Part shown: positions 11,681 to 21,852 of the stretch, one piece after another
Layout of the letters: each line of letters begins with the position of its first letter
Numbering within the stretch: position 1 is the first letter of the stretch
NCBI GenBank assembly: GCA_023634235.1
Contig: JAMKCF010000007.1
Location: forward strand, 18,172,592 to 18,236,591
Reading direction: 5' to 3'
Length of the DNA stretch: 64,000 bases
Source of the DNA: Pisaster brevispinus
Taxonomy: Eukaryota; Echinodermata; Asteroidea; Forcipulatida; Asteriidae
The notes under the pieces: generated by a model
What the model was told of the DNA's origin: nothing
The model's database searches: none
Seen by the model: only the letters and a program-made list of their open reading frames with translations
Program-made: the position numbers and the translations under genes

Positions 11681-12574
11681 TTCAAAAAGGGCACTTTCAA
11701 TGTAATACCACGTAACCTGTGGTGACGTCATCAATCTACCACTTCACCCATACGTAGTCTGCATAAAAGTCATTATGTATAAATACTAATTTTGACACGA
11801 TAACCCAAATCCTCGCTATATCAAGTATAGTGTGTTTTAAACTGTTGAATGTTATGAGGTCACTGGTACTATGTTTTTATACTGGACTCTTGCGGGTCAC
11901 TAACAACGTAAAAAGCAACTACAAAATGTGTTCAAATTTTAAATTAGAAGGCACTTCCAGTTTCACTCGAAAGTAATGTTCAAATGGGGCCACACTATAA
12001 TGATCTTAATTAAGACTACCTCAAGAGCTTTCATGCAATGCAAAGATCTTGCCTGTAGCTATCATGGTTCCCAAGATATGAATTTCTGAAACATTTAAGC
12101 AGTTAACGGTTATTAATTATAATGAAGTCATCGATGACGTCATCATCCCTTAAAAGTTACGGTTTCATCGACACACTACGGTCTAATTACGTGGTACGTT
12201 TCAAGTCTGAACAACATTTACTTTTTGCGAAATCGTCCGGAAACTGTTCAGGGAGAAGACGAGAAAAAAATAGACATAGGCTTAGTTTTTTGTTGAAACA
12301 AAAAAAAGGTGTTGGTGTAAACGGGTCCAAATAAGCAGAGCTGGCAAGCGGCATTCGGTAAACATCTTTTTGTATGGAATATTTGATAAACGTGAAGTGT
12401 TTAACCGGAAGTAAAGTTCACATCGGACCACACTTCATGTACGATGTGTACAATGTTTCAAGAGACCTCATAATTATGATGCAAAGATCCTGATATGATG
12501 TAACAATTATGGTACTCTAGGTGATCTGAATTGTTTTAGATATTAAAATGTGTACTTTTATGTCGTCATCAACC

Positions 12575-13130
12575 CGAGCAAATGCGGTTTCATCTACACA
12601 ATATCTAAGAACATGATAATGTTAAAGTCTGAACCCTTGTTTGTTAATGAGATATGGAAATTTGAGTAACGAAATTTAAGCTTCGACCGGATTCGACCGG
12701 AAGTAAAGGTGAAATAGGGTCACATGTTCTATAAGATAATGTACAACACTTCAAGAGCTTTCATATGATGCATAATTGTATGTAGCTACTAAGGTTTCCC
12801 AGATACTTGGGTATGTAATTGTGTGGATTTAAAGCCTTGAAACGGTACCTTTAAGGTGACGTCGTGTAACACTTGATGACGAAATTGTGAAATGACCTAA
12901 TTTTTTATTTATTTAACACATCCCAGCTTGAATACATGCAAGTTTTAGCTTGATCACCCGTATTGTTTTGTGTCATGTACAATATTATGTTTTTGTGGTA
13001 ATATAACGTAACAGTTGATGACGTCATGCATAAACGACCTTTCAAACCTAGTGCATAAAGAATTTAGATTGTAGCCTGTTTTTTCTCAAGATGAGTAATG
13101 GTCAAAATTTGAAAACAAATGTAACAAAAA
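12575..13130 (+). repeat. Diverged non-coding repeat, copy 2 (uninterrupted)
   Basis: Uninterrupted relative of the 9340-11055 copy, with the same motif order. Looser matches to the same unit lie at 11940-12520 (CACTTCA, TTTCATGCAATGCAAAGAT, CCCAAGATATGAA) and about 15720-16000, so an old tandem or dispersed family is likely. No coding potential seen. Confidence 0.6.
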
Positions 13131-13140
13131 ATGATATCAT

Positions 13141-14195
13141 GTTTCGTGTTCTTGTTGAAGTTCGCTTGCCCATTGATTTTCAAGGTTTAAATCGATTTTA
13201 CTTAGATTTTAATTAATGAGAACACTTTGAAACACATTACTCATGACTTGACTACCACTGCGGATCCTTCCGCATGATTGTCATAGCTTTGGAATGTGAC
13301 GTGCATCAAGTGACGTTTGGGTCAGATCTCGAAAAACGGGTGACATTTCTTTGAAGCACAGTTTTATGATCTATCAAAAGATTCCATCATATAGGCCCTT
13401 TGCGTTGTTGTCTTTGATTTATTCAATGCGTTTACAAAACAGTTTGCAAGCCGAGTTGGATTTCATTTCCAGTGCTCGCATTTGTTGAAAGCTACTGTAC
13501 TTCAGTTCTTACAAAGTGAATTTGTATTGCTATTAATTTTTAGAGTGATTACCAAACGTGTACCTTCCCTTTAGCTAAAGTTGTCCTCGATGTGTTTACC
13601 ATATTGGCGTTTACTGGTTTTTAGTTATCTGCTTGGTGATTTCACGTTGAAATTTCCGGGGTTTTTTTTTGGGGGGGGGGGTTGCACATCGTTGTTTTCA
13701 ACGGCTTACATTTTCTTTTTTTAAGAGGTAAAGTATTTCCATTGTTATCAGCGGCTTATTTTTTTGCAAATAAATCAACCCAATGGGAGACTTTGGAACG
13801 CTAGGTGGCAGCAGACTTACAGGGTAAATTTGCATTATTTACGTAGTTCTGAGCATGCGCACATTACCAAGAACAATGGATTTACCAGGTTAGTCTGCTG
13901 CCACCTTGCGTTCCTAAAGTCCCCCATTACAAATTCCAAGGTGACAGACGTTTTCCCGCTAAAATCTTAATTCAAAAGCAAGTATGATGTGATGTTCACA
14001 TATTTATCATTTGCTTCTAACCTAGACCTCAAACAACGACAGGTTATCATTAACATAGCCCAAATTAGATTTTGGCGGGGATACGTAAGTCATCAGTGAA
14101 CATAACCACGCAAAATACTACACACACAAAGGTTATCACCAAAAGGGTCAAAGGTAGACGTTTGCGGGTAGCTGGAAATAGGACGCCATTGTGGC
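13141..14195. other. Intergenic, no gene seen
   Basis: AT-rich. Contains a T/G homopolymer run at about 13663-13681 and the short foldback at 13782-13927. ORFs are short and patternless. Confidence 0.5.
13782..13927. repeat. 146-bp foldback with two convergent CTCF-like motifs
   Basis: Inverted arms of about 45 bp (AATGGGAGACTTTGGAACGC at the left; its near-complement ends at 13927). Each arm contains AGGTGGCAGCAGAC, which resembles the core CTCF recognition sequence, in converging orientation. Most likely a small MITE; a CTCF role is speculative. Confidence 0.6.
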
Positions 14196-14561
14196 GTGTC
14201 GTGGCCGAGCGGATAAAAGCACCGGACCCAAGCTCTTGAGTGTCTGACCAGCAGAGTGTGGGTTCGAGTCCCGGTCGTGACACTTGTGTCCTTAAGCAAG
14301 ACACTTAACCATCATTGTTTCGTCCTTCGGATGGGACGTAAAGCCTTTGGCCCCGTGTGTTGTGAATTTACGTAAAAGAACCCAGTGCACTTATCGAAAA
14401 GAAAAGGGGTTCGCCCCGGTGTTATGTAAAGGTAGGTCTAATACTTCAAACGTAGCCCCTCATACCTTGAAGGAAAATACTGAATGTTGAAGCGCCTTGA
14501 GTGTCACTGAGTGACAGAGATATGAGCGCTATATAAGAAGCATTATTATTATTATTATTAT
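14196..14561 (+). mobile_element. tRNA-Ser-like SINE, copy 1
   Basis: Head with A box (GTGGCCGAGCGG) and B box (GGTTCGAGTCC) separated by a long variable-arm-like region, as in class II tRNAs; closest in pattern to tRNA-Ser. The body starts TGTCCTTAAGCAAGACACTT. The tail GCGCTATATAAGAAG runs into (ATT)n at 14540-14561. It lacks the features of a functional tRNA gene, since a SINE body follows. Confidence 0.88.
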
Positions 14562-16217
14562 CTTGGAAAGTTACGGACATCTTAAAATTGGAGCTGGGCT
14601 GCTTTATTTGCAGGCATATTCAGTGAATATCCATGCAAAATGTTACGTCAAAAACATTCTATTTGTACCAGGCTTTTGTGCAAACATTATCACTTAAAAT
14701 ACATTCTTATGATAGGCCCCTTTTAACAAGAAGTTAAAGATAATTTGATTTTGGCGGCGAGAAAATGGCAGCCATTTTGTAAAATGACGGCCATCTTTGA
14801 ATATTTTTCCTGCTTGAATGTATTTCGAAAATATGCAGTGATCATACACTTGCAAATTGTATGTGGTAATGATATCATTTCTACTACTATCATGGCGTGT
14901 GCATAGGCCTACATTTAGTGAAAATAGAGGCAAAAGCGCCCATTTTTAATTCATGCAAATTAGGCATATTTCCTAAACTTCCTTTTTATACTTGTTTGTT
15001 AAGTTGTCAGTCACCAAGAAGAACGTTCTCCATTTCGGCAGTGAAGTCAAAATCAAAGGCGACAGAGAATCAATTATCACTAGATTTGCAATTGCGCAAA
15101 AACTAAGTTGTTTTCAGATCAGATCAGTCTGTTAAGGTTCAGTCAGAATGCAATTGGCAACAAGGTGATTTTAGGTTGATCAAAGGTGCACGCTTATTAT
15201 CTTTGATAAGAACCAAGTCAAGTGTAGACATTTCATGTTGAAAATTAAATATGTGTCGAGTTTAAGGTTTAATTCAGTTCAACTTTTTAAAATAGGCATT
15301 TAGTTTTTGTGACATCACAAAGAAGGTGTTTGTGATGCTGATCCTTGAATTAAGTTGTATTCTACGTGACATCACGGTTCATGTTTCACGTTTCATGTTG
15401 GGTTCATAATCGATCGTCCAACAGATGATGCTGCAAGTATGTTGTGTTGTCTATGGTGATGTCATCAATTTAATAGTTGTCATTACCTTTCGTCTTTTCT
15501 TTTCTTTCTTTTTTTTGGGGGGGAGGTTTAGGAGTTATGATTTTACAAACAACAGCTTTGGAAATTGATACACAGGAACACAGAAACGTTCTAATTCCCA
15601 GTCATGTTTTTTTTCTCGGGGAGGGGTCATTCCGCAAAATATCAACTCAAAAACATTGTGCAGTTATATGTATAATTACACATCATGTAGTTACAAATAT
15701 TTCTGATTGCACAAATTAAAGCTATTGGTTATTTATACATGTCAACTTCCGATTTTGATGGGAAGATTAAATTGGGATTATGTCCGTTTACTTTGGCTTC
15801 TTGTTCAATGACCATTACGATAATGTACAGATTGTCAACATCTATAGTATGATTCAGAAGTTATGATTTTTTCCCAGATATTAAACTTTGGATTAATGTT
15901 ATTTGACACTGGGTGACATGATGGCATGTTCATGTTCCGTCTATTTTTTGCTGAACTTCCAGTTTGACCAAACGTTTCAAGAGCTATGATGTTTTAACAA
16001 CTATTAAAATCTGATTTATTGTATTTTGTTATTGTATTTCGTCAAGCACAAAAGTTGATTCAATTTTAGAGTTGGGTGAAAGAGGCGAAAACTTATATAT
16101 AAAAACGAAATGCTCGGCGGAAATCCAAACACCTAAAAAAATACCAGAACATTATGATAGGTTTCAGGATGTTGGTCGTCGAAAACCTTTTTTAAAAAAA
16201 GAACAAAAACAATAGGT

Positions 16218-16362
16218 AGGTGGTTGCGAAGTTGCACGGACACCTAAAATGATAACTCAAACAAAACCAAGAGGTGTTTGCGCAATTTTGCATGAACACC
16301 CCCCCCAAAAAAAAAAAGCGAACAGTAACAATATGAGTGTTCACGCTGGAACTCAAACACCT
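16218..16362. repeat. Cluster of about 28-bp hairpin units
   Basis: Three imperfect inverted repeats of the form AGGTGTT..TGCGCAA..TTGCA..GAACACC at 16218-16245, 16272-16300 and 16336-16362. A related unit sits in each arm of the large inverted repeat (about 27240-27270 and 63188-63216). Non-coding. Confidence 0.55.
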
Positions 16363-17087
16363 CAAAAAATTTGAACAGTAACATGATTTGACTAAGACAC
16401 AATATTCATTTATTCCAACAAGAACAAATTTGTCACGGGGAAGGAGATATCCCTTCAACTACTCCTGCAGTTGACAGTCCCTCAAGACTTGTTTAAATGG
16501 ATCAATGTCACTACTCGCAGGGAATGTAAACAAATGGCCGCCCCACTTTTGAACTTGCATATTATGCGCCTGATCCTAGCGACTCCAGTGTGCATATTCT
16601 AAAAGTATGGCACACTAATTGGGCCTATTTCGTTACTCAATCTGTATTACAACTGGTGAAATATAAACAAAAAGTAAATTCTGTGAAAATTTCTTCTTCA
16701 TAGTATTGCCTCTGTTTCAATTTGACCCCACAGGGACTAGTTCACAATTGCTGCGTATAGGGGTGGTAATGTGTAGCCAACGCTATAATCAAGTAATCAG
16801 ATCCATTATAACAGGCTCTTTATTGCTTCATTCAGTTTAAAACATACATGTGTTGTAATACCCAAAAGTGTTCATTGTACATAAACAATACAGTATTATA
16901 AATTTAATTCAATTTACCTCAAGATGATGTAAATTGACATGAAAAAACATTGACAATGGCACAACCCTATTTTTCACCAAATGACTAAAAATTTCTATTT
17001 TTCCTATGAATAAATGTTTAACAGCTTTACAGGACATAAAAGAAACATATACACCCAGGCCTAAAGTTACCCAGACACGTACTAAAG

Positions 17088-17107
17088 ACAGAGGCCATGG
17101 CCTCTGT
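17088..17107. repeat. Perfect 20-bp palindrome
   Basis: ACAGAGGCCATGGCCTCTGT, with no mismatch or loop. No known role. Confidence 0.8.
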
Positions 17108-17621
17108 TGACCCTGCTCTTGGCCTTGGTGCCCCTTAAAAAATGTTTCCCATATGCTTTAAATAGGATTTTCCAATGGAAGTGCCCTTTACAAAATAAAA
17201 TGGCCTTGCCCTATCAAAGATGAAAAGGCCTGCACGATATATCAAACCAGTCTCTGTGATAATAAAAGTAGGTACCTGCTAATGCATATTTTAATGGTCA
17301 AGTGACCTTGCCTAATATTCATGTGAATCACAAGTATTTTCCCAACACTTCAATTTGAACCTCTTCAGTTTACACTGTGCCACCCCCACTGCAGGAATCT
17401 TGAGCCACTCAAGTTTGACTTTGATCAATCAAGAGTCAATGTATTTATTAAGTTGAACAGCAAATGCAGTACAATCAGAATTGGCCAGGGGGTGGGGGAT
17501 GTCAAAATGCAGTGACCCACTTGAGTGGATGTACAAACTATGTACAATGTATGTGTTACATGTATGAACACTTATTTAGTCATACCCAAAAATTGTGTGT
17601 AATGAAAATCAAACAAGTTTG

Positions 17622-18273
17622 TTAAAGGGACACACCGGCTTACTGTTTACCTAATATAGTGATGTGGAATGACAGACAACAATTTTTAGATGGTTCGTGT
17701 ACAAAATAAATCATCAAAATATCACGTAATTAACGAAAAATGTGAAAAAACAAAATGCGGTCAAAGGTCAGCTTATACGCTTTTCCAGCCGTTGCAACTG
17801 TCAAGTTTACGTACAATGTTGCGCAATGTTGCAAGTAGACTGGAGCTCTGTTTATGTATAAATTATAAAAATGGCGAGGCATGAGGATCCAGACTTCATA
17901 TCCATCAAGCACAAATTCACGTGTAAATAAAAAACAGACATGAACGGATGTCAGTCCATAGAGCAAGGTTCCTTGCTCTATGGTCAGTCCTAGTCGAAAT
18001 CCGCTCGCGGTCGTAACCAATAACTGTTTCGGTTGAACTTGCCATTGAAACAGTTATTGGTTACGACCGTGAAAACGCACCCCAACCTGTATTCTGTGTA
18101 CGACGACGTACTATATTCTGTGTACTTGCAATGGAGAACGTTTCTTCGACATCCAAGGATCGGTACAAAAAACATCGCAAGGAAAAACACCCAGAAGGTG
18201 GTCCAACGAAAAGTAAAAAGTAAAAAAAACAAACACGATAAATCCAAAGGGAAAGCCAGCAAAAGCAGCAATT

Positions 18274-18304
<31 letters not shown>

Positions 18305-19012
18305 GGGTTGGACACTGCAGCTATCATAGAAGTAGACCAGCTGTATGGGATAAATATTCTCCGTCGTCGTCCCGCGTGTGTAGCGCAGGCAACACGTTGC
18401 AATAGTTAGGGGATAATAGCTAGGGTATCAGACTAAAATCCTCCTAAAAAAAAACGTGATTGTTGGTCTGGCTCCCTACCCCTCCGACAAGCTCCCAAGC
18501 TCACGGCTAGACCGGCAAGCCCGGGCTTGTCTCTCTGGCCCCACGAGACACGGCACAGGCTGTGCGGGATATGCCCCAAGGTTTACGTTCCGCTAGCTCC
18601 CACGCTGGTGCGCCGTAAAACACGCTTCGGTTGCACGGACTCTCTGAATGCGAATCTTACGTTCGATTTTTCATCATTTTTTACAAATTGTATCAATAAT
18701 CTGAATACATAGTCTTTTTTGTCAAATACTCATGAATAATATTTAAAAAAAACAGATTTAAATTTGGTTCAGTAATTTACTTGTATACGGCTGGAAGTAA
18801 AACTATCTCCGAAGATCACGTGATTTATCCGAACCACTTTTTTGGTTCGGATAAATCACGTGACCTTCGTTTTTTGAAAAATGCTCAAAAACGGCAAAAT
18901 TTGATGGTTTCTTTTAGGAACCGTTCTTGTCCATTCCTGGAAGACCTTTGAAGTCATATGTTAGCCTATTTTGTAGCCCAAATAGCCCAACGAAGCCGGT
19001 GTGCCTCTTTAA
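17622..19012 (+). mobile_element. TTAA-flanked foldback DNA element, copy 1
   Basis: Bounded by TTAA on both sides, with inverted ends AAAGGGACACACCGGCTT (left) and the complement of AAAGAGGCACACCGGCTT (right). The interior holds stacked hairpins: CCATAGAGCAAGG/CCTTGCTCTATGG at about 17956, a 22-bp-arm hairpin GGTCGTAACCAATAACTGTTTC at about 18010-18068, and TCACGTGATTTATCCGAACC/complement at about 18817-18862. No transposase. TTAA duplications occur in piggyBac- and Kolobok-type transposons; which one is not decidable here. Confidence 0.75.
18273..18307 (+). repeat. (TG)n plus poly-G tract inside foldback copy 1
   Basis: About 15 bases of TG repeat then about 20 consecutive G. Matching homopolymers, of different length and base, sit at the same spot in the other copies (about 33876 and 35218), so this site expands and contracts readily. 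G-quadruplex-forming potential. Confidence 0.75.
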
Positions 19013-21852
19013 TGTTCAAAAGACTGTCACAGATCCCTTAAATCTGTATACATCATGTTACAAATGTGTCAATTCCAAGCAAAGAAATCACAGGTACATC
19101 ACAGTTGCACTATAGTTCCAAGACTGTTTGTCAATATTGAGAATATATTCAAAGTCCCCATGCCCACTGTTTAACTTGGTCCGAGTGTTTAATTAGAAAT
19201 TTTTAATCCAAATGTTGCGATTAGCTTCTAAACTCTTAATTGTTTTGAAAACAAAACAAGTAAATTTACTTTAGACTCAATCACACAACCAGTGATCATT
19301 TGAGATTGCACACATTTTTTTAAGCTGCAAATTAATAAAAAGTGTCACCTGAATGAATTTTAATTACGATTTGGTTGTTTGGTTCAGTTAATAATATTAA
19401 CTTCTCGAGAAGGTGGTATTAATTGTACCAAACATTTTCTTGAACTTGCATTTAGAAAATAGTGCCACTGATGCTACGAAAAGACACATTTTGTACAAAG
19501 CCTTTTCTTTTTTTCTTGTCAGTGTTCAGTTTTTTTTCCCTAAAGATTCGAAGCCTCAAAGGCTTCACTTTTTAAATTTCAATAACTATGCATGACAACC
19601 TTTGCACAAAAGTGACAATATTTTAATTTTCGTGAACAAACAGAGCTTCCAGTTCAACCCACTGCGCGCACCACATGCTCAAATGTGAGAAAAACAGTTT
19701 CACAAAGTGACACAAACCTTTGTGTGTGGTGGGTGTGTGAAGGCGCGGACAGGTGTTCTCTGTTTTTATGAAGTAGCGAGCACATAAGTAATGCTGTAAT
19801 ACATTGAAATGTGTCTTTTCGTAAAAATGGAAAGTGTCTCTTACTTTTTTGCAGGGTTTCACGAATTGACAAACACACACACCTTTCTTCCTATTGCTTA
19901 TTAGTTTAGGACATAAAAGAGTCAAACAATAAATGTAACAATTTAGGCATCAAGTGTCCACAATGAGAAAAACAAGCTGAAAACTCTGACATTTTGAAAG
20001 ACAGCTGGTGTTTCTAGTTTTAAAAGTATTCTCCTGTAGACACTGTTTTCTTCAATTGCTATTTTTACCTGTTTCATGTGTGTGTGTCAGTTTGTGGCAT
20101 CAGTGACAATAATACATTATAAAGATTACTAACGATGATACACCCTTTCAAACAGACTTTGAAAGCAAATCATAATATTGGGAACACCACAATTTACAAA
20201 CTGTAAATCCAAAACCTGTCATTATACACAATCTTTTGTTGGCACATTTTTTTTACTAATGTTAATTAACCATTCTAAAGATACTTGCAAAAACACAAAT
20301 CACTGACCTATAAAACAATCAGTAAAAAGGAGTTTGTCAGAGTTTCCTTCTATGAAACAATAACAGAACATTTGTGTGGAAAAGATATATTTATCTTGAA
20401 CAAAATTTCAAGCTAACAACTAGGGCCTACACTTCCCAGAGAAAATCCTGTTGTACACAACCAAGCAATAAATCCCACTGGAAATAAAATAAATGTACAC
20501 AATTTTTTTTTTAAGGGATTGAGACAAATCATTTGAAGCTACTTTTCTGGAAAATTAGAGCGAAGGTCCCACCTGTGTTCATACACTTACAATAGCTGCC
20601 ATACATCGTGTACGTGTACATACTTCATGCCAAGTAAACAATATGAGATCACAACTCTATATTTGCAGCAAATGGTTTGCAAAAGTTGAGCACACATCAA
20701 CCAGCGAACTGTCCATTGCAAATTTTGGGTTTCAAGTTGACATTCCTATGAAGTATGTACTGAGCTGAAAGATGTAGTTGTACAAACCAATGTTACATTG
20801 ATTTTTTTGTTCAAATTATATTTTTATGAGGTTGTTTTATTTTTAAATTTTTTAGTTTATTAATTATTTTTACAAAGTAATCGTGAATTTTTTTTTATCT
20901 ACCACAAACAGAATTTGACTCATCAAATAATTTCAATTTCCAATAGTTGTTTTAAGGTTGAAATCACACAAAGCTGGGCAGGATCTTATTGTCATTGACC
21001 AATCATTCTTGAACAAATTATGCGGAAATCTGTACAACACTTTGTAGGTACCTGTAGGATGCACTACAAAGACCTAGATACAGATACAGTTAGACATCTT
21101 GTCAATGTCAGTCATTCATCAATTTTCATTTACAACAATGGCATAAACGATATAAAAGTCACCTATTCACAGCTTCAGGAATATGAAATCAGCTTATGCT
21201 CTTGATGCCTATTCAGCAAAATAAACTTCAAAACAATCTTCAATATCATAAACAAGGCAGTTGGTGTCATAGCCTTCCCAAATTGCAATTGTTAAGAAAT
21301 GTTATTTACTTTGATCATTTAGCATGTTTAGTAAACAGAAACTAATTCTGCTGAATATTTGGTGAGTAAAATGAGTTTCCATGTAATTTGTGAAGTTATC
21401 GAAAAATCATTCACAACTCTCCTAACCATTTAAAAAATAATGCCATATCAAATCACTTAATATTACTCAAAAAATCTCGAAATTATCTTTCTTCATTAAC
21501 TGAGATGTCACTTCATACCGAATGTAGTATATTTTTACAAAACCTATAACTTTAACGTTATTAAGTATAGGATAATGCCCAAGGTGTGCGTCATTCGTGG
21601 GTATGAGTGGCCTGAGGGCGAAGCCCGAGGGCCATTTGTTCACCACAAATAATGCGTACACCGAGGGCATTATGCGACTTAGCCTCCACCTGTGACGTCA
21701 CGCTACATTGTTACAGCGCTCCAAAATTTCGCACAAATGGCGGGATATTGTTTAAATGTAGCTATTGGGCCATTCGTGCGAAATAATGGAGCGATAAAAC
21801 AATAGCATGAAGTCACAGGTGCAGGTTAACAAGAAATAGTGTGTGTTCAACG
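19013..21852. other. Region downstream of HECA; possible long 3' UTR
   Basis: AT-rich, no supported ORF. Because HECA is on the - strand, this lies 3' of it. Several TTTATT (AATAAA on the - strand) occur, for instance about 20836 and 20857, but none can be picked confidently. Confidence 0.45.

Larger units (their letters stand above)
14562..17621. other. Intergenic, AT-rich
   Basis: No supported gene. Contains the hairpin cluster at 16218-16362, a weak relative of the 9.3-13.1 kb repeat near 15720-16000, and a 20-bp palindrome at 17088. The 3' UTR of HECA on the - strand could reach part of this region, but no boundary can be set. Confidence 0.45.

Noticed and set aside
12122..12334. 70-codon + strand frame starting MKSSMTSSSLKSYG
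   Set aside because: It lies in the non-coding repeat region and is not conserved in the related copies.
14198..14283. tRNA-Ser gene
   Set aside because: The A and B boxes are good, but a SINE body and tail follow directly and a second copy at 37209 has the same extension. It is a SINE head.
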